Shown here: positions 13,101-25,014 of the stretch, one piece after another | Layout: each line of letters starts with the position of its first letter | How positions within the stretch are numbered: the first letter of the stretch is position 1 | NCBI RefSeq assembly: GCF_016808095.1 | Contig: NC_068970.1 | Coordinates: 19,698,501 to 19,762,500 of the forward strand | Reading direction: 5' to 3' | Source of the DNA: Vigna angularis | Lineage: Eukaryota > Streptophyta > Magnoliopsida > Fabales > Fabaceae | Length of the DNA: 64,000 bases | Translations under genes and position numbers: made by a program | Notes under the pieces: generated by a model | Told to the model about the DNA's origin: nothing | Database searches by the model: none | What the model saw: only the letters and a program-made list of their open reading frames with translations

Positions 13101-14812
13101 CTTCACTCGAGCATTTCACCAAAATCTAGTCTTCAACTTGGTACTAACTTTAGCATTTCACCAAAATTTAGTCTTCAACTTTGTACTAGAGTAGGTTTAT
13201 TGCCGCTCTGCTTGTCTCTGTTTTTGACATTTTTCTGTGTTGTCTGCTATTGTCAGTCACCAACTGTAGCACTGTACATAATTTGATACTTTTCGTCCAC
13301 TGTGCATTTGTACACTGTTCACTGTTGTTTTATGTGTGCTTCAAGATATTCTCAAGTGTTTAAGGAAACATGTCAGAAGCAGGGTTTTTTTTTCAGTAGT
13401 GCCTCAAGGCATAGTATTAATTGAAGACCATGCATAATAGATTCAAGCGAATTTATCGTGATGGCTCTTTATTCTCCTTAATGTCTCCTAAATTTCATCA
13501 TATCTTCAACATAGCAAATGGTAAATGTACACAGCCTTAACTCTTGCAAGCAGAGATTTCTTTCTAGGATTTGAACCCATGTTCTCTAGTTCACAAGGAA
13601 TCCGTCCCTTCTTGTTGCACCAAAGTTCTTTCTTTTAGCAGAATGAATGCCTTGACCTTGATAGCTTATATTCCCTACTTATTGGGGAGCCCCTCCATCT
13701 ATCATTGTAGAATAGGTATTACAACTATATTTTTCATGACCTTTACTTTATATTATTTTGTTGTCACTTATTACTAATATTTCTAAAATTTTGTGTCACT
13801 GCAAAAGTATTCCCTAAATTAACTGGTCAAATGCTAATTAGGGTCTCTGCAAAACAATTCTGTGATATTTGCTTTGTGATCGGCGACACTATAAAGAGCT
13901 TTTAGAATTATTGTTGAAAAGTTCTCTACATTGTGGTCTCTTTTAGATTGTCTTAGGTGCGGTCCCTTTGAGAACTACCTTAATGGCAATCTCAAGGGTG
14001 GTGATTTAGTTTCATCTAACTTAAATAAAGTTTGTAGAGTTTAAACAGTTCTCATTGGACAAGACAGTTTTGTAGAATCAAGTTATGTTATAGATCCAAA
14101 TTCTAAGATAGCATTAGACGGCCATCTTTTTGTGGCAATCTTAATTGCAGTCTCATGTGTGTGATGGTATAGTCTGATATTGATTATAGACACGACTTGA
14201 TAATAAAACTTATAAAATTTGAACAATCCTTACCTTACAATCTAATGAGATAAACCTAAACCCATATTTTAAGAATTATCATAAAACATAATTTATTTAT
14301 TGATATTATATTTTTTTTTGTTATTCTAAAACTGAAAGAGGAAAACAGAATTTCAAAGACGTGACAATCTGAAATAGATGTCTTGCAGCAAATATATAAA
14401 AACACAATAAGCAACATCTCCAAAATTCTAGCAGCAACAAGTCAAACTAATAACCACTCTTTTAGCAACATATCCCATACATTAATGATATACTGCCTTG
14501 AGATTATATTTTTTTATTTTTATTTTGAAAAGCTGAAGGAAATATAATTTGTTAAGATCTTCAGATTGGTTGTTTAGTATAAACAACAATTATTCCATGA
14601 GCCTAGATTTACAGAATATCTATATTGGATGAGATTACTACCCTCCGCATCTTGCGTCATGAATTGTAGTTAGTTACTTTTACTTTTGAAAGTTATGCTG
14701 AAGCTGCTGAGTTAACCTTGTGCTGTCAATGACCAGTTCATCAGATTCTGCATTTGGGATGGACATGATCAAGAGAATGCTCCAGACAGGGCATCCAACA
14801 ATGCTAAGTTGA
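10109..14812 (+). CDS. ATG101: Autophagy-related protein 101 (ATG101), six exons
   Basis: Joined exons are 10109-10178, 10274-10359, 10721-10816, 10917-11076, 11213-11378 and 14737-14812. All introns are GT..AG and the frame holds throughout, giving 217 aa, close to the known plant protein (about 215). It opens MNCEVCQLKELELEHFEIRE; exon 2 reads CILHTIVFHRALGLVRPKDV; exon 4 contains IERLYWEQWYINLNV; exon 5 FQIIKFVNEKKDHVPPI; exon 6 ends DMIKRMLQTGHPTMLS. These match plant ATG101 as I know it. ATG101 is a HORMA-fold protein that binds ATG13 and supports the ATG1 kinase complex that starts autophagosome formation on cytoplasmic membranes under starvation or stress. The start is the first ATG of the conserved N-terminus. 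The last intron is very long (3358 bp) and holds internal duplications; the final exon adds only 25 codons. I see no disabling change. Confidence 0.95.
12269..12719. repeat. Tandem duplication of about 220 bp inside ATG101 intron 5
   Basis: Copy 1 at about 12269-12488 and copy 2 at about 12499-12719 are close to identical with small indels. Both contain AATTACATTTTCATGAAAAC, GTAGTGTTTAGTAACAT and TCTGCATAACTTGAAAAGTT. It is purely intronic and accounts for part of the unusual intron length. Confidence 0.9.
13111..13194. repeat. Two-copy 42-bp tandem repeat in ATG101 intron 5
   Basis: The unit AGCATTTCACCAAAAT..TAGTCTTCAACTT..GTACTA is repeated twice in direct succession. Confidence 0.8.
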
Positions 14813-16976
14813 TTGTCAAAGTTTGTAGAGCGGTCTATGGGGTTAAAGGTATTCTTGTTCATATGTTTAAGCTTGAAATATGATGCTAAAGAAAGCCAAG
14901 GAATGCAGGGTTCAATCTCATCGTGGATAGCATATAGCAGAATCTATAGGTGCAAAATGACTTAAATATATATTTTTTCAAATATACATCCTTGTTAAAG
15001 CTCTCGTTTTGTATCTAGTCTTTATTCTACTCATCTCTCAACACATTTATCCATGGTAACTGAAACGCTTCATTCCTTTGAAGCATAACAGGAAGTTAAT
15101 CTTGAATTTAGGTCTTTCAGTTTATATGATATAGTGGTGAAGTCGTTGAGAAATTTGCAGTAAAGATTATGATAAAATATAGAAATGCTTTCAGTAAATT
15201 ATGGAATTATCAGCATATTGATTATTTATTTTTGAATCGATATTTGTTACTTCGTAATCTGTTTGTCTAAATTGCGTCACGACACCTTCCCTCGTTACCT
15301 GGGTCACGAATGGGACACGGAACACATTTTCTTTGTATATTGGATCATAAATGGGACACAGAATCCAAATTAGATTGAATGTTTTATGCTCCTTTGCTTT
15401 TAAGATACGTATCTGTCATAATAGATTCTGTCGTTCAGCAAGCTATTCTTCAGTCTTGTCTATTTCGTTGAGTTGTCACCCCCAAAGAGAGAAACACTCG
15501 TACATCTTCATCCTTCTTTCTCTAATTGTATGTAATATGCCCTCAAGACTCAACAAAATGCATAAGGGGACGAAGAAATATATAAATAAATGCATTAATA
15601 TTTCAGAATTTGAGTTTTGATTTATTTGTTTGTGTTCAAAAAACAATTTCCTTTAGATGTAAACTAAAAGTATTATAAAAGTTACATTAGACGACGCATT
15701 TTACAGAATAATGATATTAAAATTTATTTTAGATTTTGCTAAATATGTACTTTAGTTTTACAATTTTAAATTGTTTATTGTTTAAATAGATATAAGTGTA
15801 TTGTATTTTCTAAAATGTATTTCACACTTTAAGGAATCAAATCCATAGAAGTTGTTTGATCGTAAAATGGGCTAAGCAGTGCTTGGAGGCTAATATATAG
15901 GTTAATCCTTCATGCACCCAATAAAATTTATCGCTGCACCCATAAAAAACATCCAGTAGTTTCCGGAAAATTTTCATAATAGAAGTGGGGTAATTGTCTT
16001 CTGGACAAAAATTTCCAGATTTGTTTTAATGTGTTAAGGAAAATGAAATCCAGAATGACATAGTGCTGGGAAATATTTGATAGAGTACAGGAAGTAATAA
16101 TCTAATGTTTTTTGCAATTCACTCTCTTTCATTATTTTTTCCCTTAAAAATAATAAAAGGGGATAGGTTTTATTTTTTAAATACTTATGTTAGTTGTTGA
16201 CTTACTAAAATTTATTTTGGAGACAAGTCCTCTTGGGTTAAATTCCTTGAGTCTGTCTATTGGTACACGACTGTATGCTCAGTACACTTTGTTTGTTTTG
16301 TTAGAACAAGTATTCAATACATCGTACTGCATTTTTTTTCTATGTACTTTTGTGTTTGGAATTAGTTGGTATGGTGGTTGGCCAAATTGTTGTGGTTTGG
16401 AGTGTTAGTTTATACATCCATAACAAATGAATAGTTAAATCCTTTAAATAATTGAGTAATTTTTTTGATAGAAATAAAGGAAAAAGAAAAAAAATTATGT
16501 ATACACATATACAAGTGAAAACCATAATCTATTATGAATTTGTGTCTATTATTTTTTCTTAAATTTTAATATTTTTAATTTAACTATTTATCAAATTAAA
16601 ATATTATTTATGATCTTTACACATTAATTTTTCATCACATTTATGTTTTTAGTTATAAATTTATCTTAATTATATCACTTTAATAATTTAATTAATAACA
16701 TAATTACTTTAACACATTTAGTTTTGGATATTTTATTTTTATACTAATGCAAAACGGACTCTGATTCGTTGTTAGTGTCAGTTATTTATCATTTTTCTTA
16801 ATTTTGAGTTAATGTTGATTACAGATTTTCTTGTAGTTTAAGGAGATAATGTGTGATGAAATTTCAAGGGACTATTTATTGAAAAAAAACATTAAAAAAA
16901 TAATTATAAAAAAACACATCATTATTATATTTTTGAAAGGAAAGATTGATGTAACTTATTCTTCTCTAATGGTAGG
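14813..16976. other. Intergenic DNA downstream of ATG101
   Basis: No supported gene. The segment includes the ATG101 3' region and increasingly AT-rich DNA. A short imperfect repeat around GAATGGGACACGGAAC / AAATGGGACACAGAATC lies at about 15308-15365. Open frames here show no recognisable family and no coding-like neighbours. Confidence 0.4.
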
Positions 16977-17682
16977 AATCTCCCGGCAATTTCATGAAAA
17001 TAGCTCTTTTCTTTTCTGATCGTGATGATTGAGTTATAAATTACGGAAGATGTTAACAGCAGTCTTCGAACTGATTACTGGTGACCCAGCAAATCGCACT
17101 AATCATGAATTTGGTCCCTCCATTGTTAAATGTTATCACTTTAATATACGTGTTACCATAGGTTTACAGTGGATCGACGGGATTCACATGTCACGAGAGC
17201 ATCTCTTGACTGTTCGGTTTCGACAACAGTTAAATAGAGTTTCGAAATTGAATTAAGATGTAATTAATGTCATAACAACTATTATGAAGCGATTAAAGTT
17301 TACATTAATAATCAGAGATAAATTAATTAATCAAATTCTTTTAAACTCTATAAAATAGGAATTGAATTTCGACTGACTTGAGTACCGAAATGTATTGTGC
17401 ACGTCATCTCACACGCCGTCGATTGTACAGAGCAAGAAAAGGGATGTTTGGCACACCGAAACATCACTTAGAAAAACATCCTTATTCCAATTCAACCAAA
17501 ACATTGGGAATCTCCCAGCAATTTCATGAAAATAGCTTTTTTTCTTTTCTGATCGTGATGATTGAGTTATAAATTGCGGAAGATGTTAACAACAGTCTTC
17601 GAACTGATTACTGGTGACCCAGCAAATCGTATTAATCACGAATTTGGTCCCTCCATTGTTAAATGTTATCACTTTAATATAA
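16977..17682. repeat. 174-bp direct repeat pair (16977-17150 and 17509-17682)
   Basis: The two copies share long exact stretches, for example CTTTTCTGATCGTGATGATT and GAACTGATTACTGGTGACCC, with scattered substitutions. The 358 bp between them contain TGACTTGAGTACCGAAATG and CAATTCAACCAAAACATTGG, reminiscent of the end of a legume Ty3/gypsy LTR; a similar motif set lies at 29185-29320. This may be a segment duplicated around a solo-LTR-like insertion. No gene is supported. Confidence 0.7.
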
Positions 17683-18263
17683 GCATTTAAAAACTGAAAG
17701 AAAAAAAAGAGAGTAGTCTTCTAATTTTCTGATCTGTCTTTTTCTCCCATTAAGTGTTCTGCACTATTTGCTTGCACGACACATTTCTTTGCAATGCTTA
17801 TTGTAACACCATTAATGTCCAGTGCTTAAAAATATTAAAATCTAAAATTTATAAAATAAAAAAAAAGTCAATTGGAAGAATTAATAAAAATATTCAAATT
17901 TAAATAAATGAAATAAATTTTTAAGTTTATATTTCAATAGTGTAATTAATGAATGAAAGAAATTTTGGTATTCTAAATTTCCACAAAGTCTATAAACCAG
18001 TCACTATAAATAAATTTTCATTTCATTTATTAAATTTGTTCTATCAAAATTTAAAATATGTAATTTCTTAAATATTTATGTGTTTTTGAATTATTTTATT
18101 TAAAGGCTAAAAGTTATTTGTTTATTTATTTTCTTATAAACTGTTGTGAAATAGTCATCGGTGTGAATTCGGCTAAAAGTTTAATTAAAGTCTCCAATTC
18201 ATTCATTCGTTGTGCAAAGTAATAAGAAATAGTCTTTCTCCATCGTGTGAATGTTTTTCTTCT

Positions 18264-18269
18264 CACGTG
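18264..18269. promoter_or_regulatory. G-box CACGTG upstream of methylesterase copy 1
   Basis: A perfect palindromic CACGTG lies about 135 bp before the start codon and about 70 bp before a TATA-like tract. G-boxes bind bHLH and bZIP factors in plants. Copies 2 and 3 lack it in the equivalent region as far as I read. Function here is inferred from position only. Confidence 0.4.
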
Positions 18270-18338
18270 AACAAAATAATCAACATTTATTGCCAATAAT
18301 TTCAACTTTTGTGTACAAATCGGACGCATTTCAGTGTG

Positions 18339-18346
18339 TATATATA
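18339..18346 (+). promoter_or_regulatory. Possible TATA box of methylesterase copy 1
   Basis: TATATATA 56 bp before the ATG, placing a transcription start shortly upstream of the coding region. Its low-complexity context makes the call tentative. Confidence 0.4.
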
Positions 18347-18401
18347 TTATTGTTATTAGGCCATATGAGAAAAGAGAACTGAAAAATCAAAAGAAAAGGT
18401 G

Positions 18402-20323
18402 ATGGGTTCAGAAAAAAAGCATTTTGTTCTGGTGCATGGAGCTTGCCATGGAGCTTGGAGTTGGTACAAGCTGAAGCCACTCTTGGAATCTTCTGGCCAC
18501 AAGGTCTCGGTGTTGGACCTTGCAGCTTCTGGCACCAATCTGCAGAAGATTGAAGATGTTCATAGTTTCTCACAGTACTCTGAACCTTTGCTGCAGCTAT
18601 TGGCAACAATTCCCTCAGATGAAAAGGTTATTCTGGTCGGTCATAGTCTTGGGGGACTCAACATAGCACTTGCCATGGAGAAATTCCCAGAAAAAGTTGC
18701 TGTTGGTGTTTTCTTAACAGCTGTTGTTCCAGATATTCAGCACAAGCCATCCTATGTTTTACAAAAGGTTTCTTTCTCATCATACACTACTTCCTACAAA
18801 TTTCCACCATTTTTTCACCCCTAGCAAAATATACACAGGACTATTTTTTGGAGTTTCATAATATTTTGTAATAAATTGTGTTAAAAAAATTTCCCAGAAT
18901 TTAAAACATTTTTAGTACTTTATTAAAATATATTAAAACCAATGTTATATATATAATTTAAAACATATAAAAGTAAAATTAAGTTAATTATATTAGGATT
19001 ACTATTAAGTTTTAACTTTCCTTTTTTCATGAAAAATATATACAAATGATATTTTGACAATCAACACAATCATTTAATAGCTATATAAATCAATAATTAG
19101 TGAATTAAATGAATTGACGTTGTTAGTACTTTATAGTAATATAGATAAATAATTGGTGAATTAAATTGGATTATCGTGTGATTACATATTTAAATGAATT
19201 TGTTAATGTATCAATGTCCTTTAATTTAATAATTAGATATAACAAAAAATAATATTTTATAGGTCCCAAATTTCCGTCTTTGATGACTATCGATAATGTT
19301 GATAGTGCTCCACAACACAAACCGGGGTTTAAAGATGTAACATGGCCCAACTTTCCCAAATATGCAACCATATTCCTTTTAGAAATATATAGTTTCATAA
19401 ATAAGAAATACATTTAGATAAGTTTATTAATTGTAAACTGACGATGCAACATCTTTTTATTTTAATTAATAATACATGCATAAAGATTAACCTTTTGTTT
19501 TAAAAAATAGACATACATATATATTCATATTAACTGTATTATATACTAATATCAAGTCTACAATATCAAGATTATTTATTAAATAGTTAACCATTCTGTA
19601 AATTTCAACATAACGATGAATATAATAATAATAGAGTTTTCATCAGATAAGATAACATCTGTTGCAAGGATAACTCAAATGCAAAAAGTATATAAAAAAT
19701 ATTATCTTCTCCTCTGAATAGTTACATACACATTTGCATCTTGTTTTCTAAGAAATCAAAGAAAATAGGAAAAATAAGCTTACCATGGCCATTTTCTTGA
19801 CTTAAACAGTACATTGAGAGTGTTCCAGCTCCGAATTGGTTGGACTGTGAATTCTTGCAGAGTGAAAAGAAAACAGTAGTTCTTTTTGGTCCCAAATTCT
19901 CGTCCACCAAACTCTACCAAGGATCCTCCGTTGAGGTATAAATATTACATGTTGCAATACATTCTATTCCACAACGTATTGCATGGAAAAAAGTAATATA
20001 TTTTTTTTCATGAAAATAAAAATAAGGATTCGATTTTGCAGGATATAGAATTGGCCAAAACTCTGTTAAGACCAAGTTCCCTCTTCATCGAAGACTTGTC
20101 TCAGCAGACAAATTTTTCTAAAGAGAGATATGGGTCAGTTACTCTTGCTTTTATTGTTTGCACTGAGGACCTTGGAATCCCATTGAATTTTCAGCTCTGG
20201 ATGATTAAGAATGCTGGTGTCGATAACGTTGTAGAGATTGAAGGTGCTGATCATATGGCTATGCTTAGCAAGCCACAAGAACTATGCGATTCTCTGCAGC
20301 AAATAGCTGCTAAATATGCATGA
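18402..20323 (+). CDS. Methylesterase / salicylic acid-binding protein 2-like, copy 1
   Basis: Exons 18402-18767, 19810-19935 and 20042-20323 join in phase 0 to a 257-aa alpha/beta hydrolase, the usual family length (about 260). Introns are 1042 and 106 bp, GT..AG. The N-terminus [19 protein letters not shown] gives the oxyanion-hole HG motif. The nucleophile elbow VGHSLGG places Ser82; CTEDLGIP gives Asp207; EGADHMAML gives His235. The family (MES/SABP2/PNAE) hydrolyses methyl esters of salicylate, jasmonate or auxin in the cytosol. The glycine in HGAC and the methionine after the catalytic His fit esterases better than hydroxynitrile lyases, which have Thr and Lys there. An in-frame GTG just before the ATG was not chosen. 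Two relatives lie downstream in the same orientation. The actual substrate is not determinable from sequence. Confidence 0.93.
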
Positions 20324-20702
20324 ATTCACGAAGCAGCCTTCATTTGTTGCGTTTTGAAATTAACATGTCTTCTAATTATAAGTTCATATATCCCATGAGT
20401 AATATCAATATAAGTACGAAGTTATATCCTAGAGACAAATTCATTCTGAGCTTTTCATTTCTTGAATTTCTTTATGTTAATTTATAAAGAAAAAATGAAT
20501 AAAAGAAACTCCTTCGGCTTTCTCCTATTCCGCCTCTATGCTCTTCGTTTATTTTTTCATGTTTCACAGGTGTGCTGTGGTGGTAAATGAAGTGGATCTA
20601 TCATATTGGACACCAAGAAACTCCTTGGCTCTTGTTTTCTCCCTACCTCTTCTCCTCATACCATTCTTCCTGTTGCACCATACAAAACCCTAGTCTGGAT
20701 GT
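20324..20702. other. 3' flank of methylesterase copy 1
   Basis: Probable 3' untranslated and spacer sequence. AATAAAAG at about 20498 could serve in polyadenylation. No further gene. Confidence 0.4.
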
Positions 20703-21174
20703 TTTATTTTAGGTTTAAACGTTCATATCGTCCTCATATTTGTTGGAGAATCTCAAGTGGGTCCTCGTTTTTTAAACTGTCAAAATTGGATCTATATACT
20801 TGTAAAATTGAGCCAATTTTGCCATCTCCGTTAAGTTTTAACAAACGACGTTAAACTGTGATGATGTGGTCCACGCTAGTGTAAAAATGTTTTATTATGT
20901 GGAATTTCTTTTAAAATTAAGAGTTTTTTATGTGACAAAATTTATTCCAAACCCATAAATTTGTTCCTAATCGAACATAGGCAAAATGAGTAAGATTCGG
21001 GATTTGAATGGCGAAATGGTACTTGGGCGCATGCTGATTCTCTCGCCGCAAGGCGAGGAGTTGGTGACAGAGAGAAACGAAGACTGGCTGGTAGGTTTTC
21101 CAAGAACTAGAATCACCAAGCCCGGTTGTAGAGAAAGAGGAGAAAGTTTGCAAACAGGAAACTTTGGGATAAAT

Positions 21175-21722
21175 AACACTTGATCAAATTCTGGCAACTT
21201 TGGGATATCCTCATCCTGAAGTGTTTTCTCTTGACCAATTTTCATCAATGGATTCAACCACCAAAACGACATTCTACTAAAGAATCCAACTTTAGCATAT
21301 GGGGTTACGTAGTTATAAGGATCAATTTCATCAAAGTGGTTGTTTAAAGAGTGATAAAAGTCTTCATCAATACTTATAGCAGTGTCTTCATATTTTGATG
21401 TTTTGTAAGTTCACAAGAGTAGTAAAACTGCTCCTGGAAAAGATAGAACATCTAAAGCTTCCTTGAAGGTCAGTTCTTTTCTACAAATTGCATAAGTGAA
21501 AACAACCGCAACCATGACCTTGGAAGTTGTTTCAGCTTAAGACTTACACTTAATCCTACTAACAACCATCTGAATCCTTCAAAGAGTTCTAGCAACCACC
21601 CATTAAGTGGAAGAAGAGTGTAACTCTTCCATAAGTTTTCCTCTAAAACTCAAATACAACAACCCTAGAGATGCGTTGGTTACAGAAGAAATTAGCTGCA
21701 AGTTTGAATATCTTTCCACCTG
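21175..21722 (-). pseudogene. ABC transporter C-family (ABCC/MRP) N-terminal fragment, captured
   Basis: Reading the - strand downward, the pieces are RYSNLQLISSVTNASLGLLY, LEENLWKSYTLLPLNGWLLE, LFEGFRWLLVGLSVSLKLKQ, ICRKELTFKEALDVLSFPGA, YEDTAISIDEDFYHSLNNHF and MSFWWLNPLMKIGQEKTLQD. In order these match the membrane-spanning N-terminal region and the start of the first transmembrane domain of plant ABCC transporters (ABCC8/10-like). The reading frame changes at least twice, and a TGA interrupts the segment after VLSFPGAVLLLL where the family usually has Cys. After EDIPKLPEF the similarity stops abruptly. Full ABCC proteins are about 1450 aa with two nucleotide-binding domains; none are present. 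It lies wholly inside the inverted-repeat element, so capture by transposition is the best explanation. Confidence 0.85.
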
Positions 21723-21734
21723 GAGCATACCTTG

Positions 21735-22185
21735 AAATGGTCTGAACAAATACTCCCTCTTCCCTCTCCACCCTCAGACACACCCGTGTCCCAAGTTTAC
21801 TTATTCCCGCTTCCTAGGCTTCTTGAAGGCCCATTGGGCCCTGCCGTTCACCCCCGACATCCTCCTCTACTTCCTAAAATCGAAGCTCCACCACCCTTCC
21901 TTCTCTCAACATCGACAAGCTCTGTGGCGAGATGCTTGACCTCCAGCACGCCGTTGCCTTCTTCTACCGCACCAAGATCCACGCCTCCACTAACTCTTCC
22001 GTCACTATCGGCTCCAATCTCTGCATTGTTATTGTCGGTGCCCGCCAAATCGCCGGTGAGTCTCGCCTCAATCTGCTCCAGTGGAACCTTTCCCTCTTCC
22101 GCCACATCATACCGCCACTTGTTTGTCACTTCCTTGACACCACTCTCCTAACTCAAAGCCTTTCAAGAAAACAAAATCCCTAAAT
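21735..22185. pseudogene. Unidentified captured gene fragment inside the Pack-MULE
   Basis: This 450-bp stretch is clearly richer in C and G than anything nearby and looks exonic. One + frame reads MLDLQHAVAFFYRTKIHAST and continues SVTIGSNLCIVIVGARQIAG; a - frame also stays open (VTNKWRYDVAEEGKVPLEQI). I cannot decide the true strand or family. Neither frame begins or ends like a complete protein. A second unassigned stretch with an open + frame (LNGEMVLGRMLILSPQGEEL) lies at about 20986-21175, between the ABCC fragment and the left inverted repeat. Confidence 0.5.
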
Positions 22186-22408
22186 TTTAACATAAATCAA
22201 TTCCACGTAATCAAACAATACACATCAAAATATTATGTGTAGACCACGTCACCATCTATTAACACCGTTTGTCAAAACTTAACAAAGAGGACAAAATTAG
22301 CTCAATTTTACAAGTATATGGACCCAATTTTGACCGTTTAAAAACGATGACTCACTTGAGATTTCCAACAAATATGAGGACGATCCGAGGATTTAAACCT
22401 TCATTTTA

Positions 22409-25010
22409 TCTCTTTTTGTAATTTTCGTTTCCTTTCATAATATTGTATTGTTAGTAGCTTTCCTTTGTATTGTTTCTTTCTATTGACGAGAAGTTTTTTG
22501 TTTCCCAAACTTTTTAGGTTTTGTTGTCGTTTTTTACCACCTTTTTTGGAATTTTTTATGAAACGCTTTTGAGCGTGATTATGTAAAGATGGTAATTTTG
22601 ATTTTTCTAGTTCTTTATTTTCATGCTTTTTCTCACGAGTACCACACTTTGTTAAATGTTAATATTTAAGGGCAAAACTATGATTGGACTTCAGACTCAA
22701 AAACAAAGAATAACTTAGATGCGATTATTGATCCTCACCATGACAATCTCTTTAGTTTTTCAACGTATTTAAATTGATGTCTTTAATCGTACTAATTCTC
22801 CAAGAAACTTAAATTTATCTGTTAATTTTTGCTAGGTCTTAGATTCGTAGTGCCACTAGTGAAATAGTTAAGACAATACTATAATTAAAGTGAATTATAT
22901 AACGATGGTTCTCATTTTAACCGTTATAGAACATTAAGAAAATGACGATGATATTGTATATAACTGTCATTAAACCCTTCCTCAAGGTTAAAAAACTTAA
23001 CCTTTTCACTTCCATGTGTCGCGCATGAAAAATTATTTTTCTTCACTTTCCATAGTTGATGGTCTTCTTCTTCGACAAACAATTCTTCACGTTTAAAGCT
23101 ATTTTTGAGACACACTTAGTCGTTGTTCTTTGTCCGAACCACTAACATTGTTGTTCTTCATTTTCATAGGGTTAAACACCCACATTTTTCATCAGCCACC
23201 ATCGTCATCCTCCCACCTTTGTCTGATAGAAGGTGTTCGTCTTCCCAAAGGTCTCTGCTGCTAGTCATTGCCATTTGTCGTTCATGGTTGCTAACAATTG
23301 TTGCTCGTTTGATAGAAAAAAAAACTTAAAACAAACAAGTGATGATAATTCAACATGTTATTGAAGATCTTATGAATAAGGCTCATATGAATAAAAACAA
23401 GTTATTTTTTAGTTCTGATAACACTAAATTGATTTTAAATCAATTAAGTCCATTCCGATTATGTGTGAAATTGTTAGAGACTATATTATTAAGAGGTTAA
23501 ATTTTGTAATTAAAATTATGTGTAGTGTAAGAATTTTAGTTTAAACAACGTTTTTAATGATTTTCATATCCTTTACAAGTGGTATTGAGTGAAACAACTT
23601 GTATGAGATCTTGACATGATCTCTAGAGCACTCATAAATACCATACATGCATATGGTCTAGTAAGCGTAACACAACAATAATAACAAAGAATTGTAGGTG
23701 TGTATTGTGATTGATAAATTGCTAACACACATCAAGTTTCTTTGGTGCACATAACTTGCTATACTAGCTATATTGCATTAAGTTTCTTAATAAAGGATTG
23801 GTGTATATAGGTTACTATATCAGCTCTAATGCGTTACATCTTATATGAGACCTAAGATTCTTTTCTTTCAATTTTCTTTTTCTTATCTTTTGTAATATGT
23901 GGGGTATTATTATAAAATAAACATTGAATAAAGTATATTACAAAATATACTAAGAGGTTAGTTATAGATATTTGCAACCCTTATTCACATTGCACGAGAA
24001 GTAATGCAAAAATGTCTTTGTAACATTGTTGCTGTGATGTGAACATTGCATATCTTTTCCGCAAGGCACAATGGTGGACTTTGGGCTGTTACAAAATATC
24101 CTCCACAAGCCATGGGTTTTTGGCCCATCTTAACCTCCCTCCTCCATCTATAAATACATACGCTTTACTTCCTCTGAAAATACAACATTGCCTTTCAATC
24201 TCTCTCATTTTCTTTCTCTTCTCTCTTTCTTTTATTATCCAAGGTTTAGTTGTTTACTATTAAAGAGTTCTTTATTAACTTTTAAATCCTCGAAAAATTT
24301 GGGAAATTTTTAAAAAATTTGTATAACACACTGCGAATAAGTTCTTAAGATCTTCGAAAAATTTGAAAAGTTCTTAAGAAATTTGTGTAACACACTGCGA
24401 ATAAGTTCTTAAGAACAATAAATATACATGTTTTAAGAATCAAGTTTTATTCGTATTTTTGTTAGCTTTTAAAGTTTGGGACAAACTATATCAAAGTTGG
24501 TGACTATTTAATATTAAATTTTGTTTCATGACTCATATTAGAGTTTTGTTTCATAGCACAATTTGATATTAGACAAAAATTTTGAAATCAAAGTCTTATT
24601 TTCAAACGGAACTTTTTCATTTTAAAGTAGTACTTCTCACACCTAGATTAGTAATTTTTTAAAAGTTTATCCGATTTTGTAAATTCTCTGTAAATCTGCA
24701 TCATTCTTGTAGCAACCGTTTCAAAGAAACATATAATGATATTTAGAAGAGTAAGTACTTCAATCTATGCTTTAATACATTATACATTAGGTAAACATGT
24801 GGAGAACTAATATATAATAGGCAAAAATCCTCTTTTTATCCTAACTTTTGGTTGAAATTATTCAATATGGTCCTTTATTTTTCTTCCAATTTTCTAAAAC
24901 GATTCAATTAGGTTATTTGTAATAGATTGATGTTAACGTCATTTTTACACATGTCACGTGTCATTTTTTGGTATTTTCAATTTTGTTATTTTTTTCAGTT
25001 TCATTTAAAA
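22409..25010. other. AT-rich intergenic DNA
   Basis: No gene supported. A two-copy tandem repeat of about 66 bp lies at about 24286-24412, sharing TAACACACTGCGAATAAGTT. Just before it, TCTATAAATAC (about 24150) and a CT-rich leader look like a promoter, possibly of a decayed LTR, but no second LTR or coding region was found. Confidence 0.4.
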
Positions 25011-25014
25011 AAAT

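Larger units (their letters stand above)
20712..22399. mobile_element. Pack-MULE with long inverted repeats, carrying gene fragments
   Basis: The two ends are inverted repeats of roughly 190 bp. The left begins GGTTTAAACGTTCATATCGT; the right, read in reverse complement, begins GGTTTAAATCCTCGGATCGT. Both continue through CCTCATATTTGTTGGA, TACTTGTAAAATTGAG and a TTAAGTTTT..CAAACG block. The flanks TTTATTTTA (20703-20711) and TTCATTTTA (22400-22408) match in 8 of 9 bases, as expected for a Mutator-like target duplication. There is no transposase. The 1.3-kb interior is richer in GC than its surroundings and holds an ABCC-transporter fragment (- strand) and at least one other gene-derived piece. 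Similar TIR starts (GGTTTAA) occur at 37366 and 45356. Confidence 0.9.

Noticed and set aside
18399..18401. GTG as start codon of methylesterase copy 1
   Set aside because: The ATG at 18402 gives the MGSE start shared with copy 3, and plants rarely use GTG.
18331..18609. Open frames on the - strand over methylesterase exon 1 (also seen at copies 2 and 3)
   Set aside because: They recur in all three copies only because exon 1 is conserved; the + strand encodes the hydrolase.
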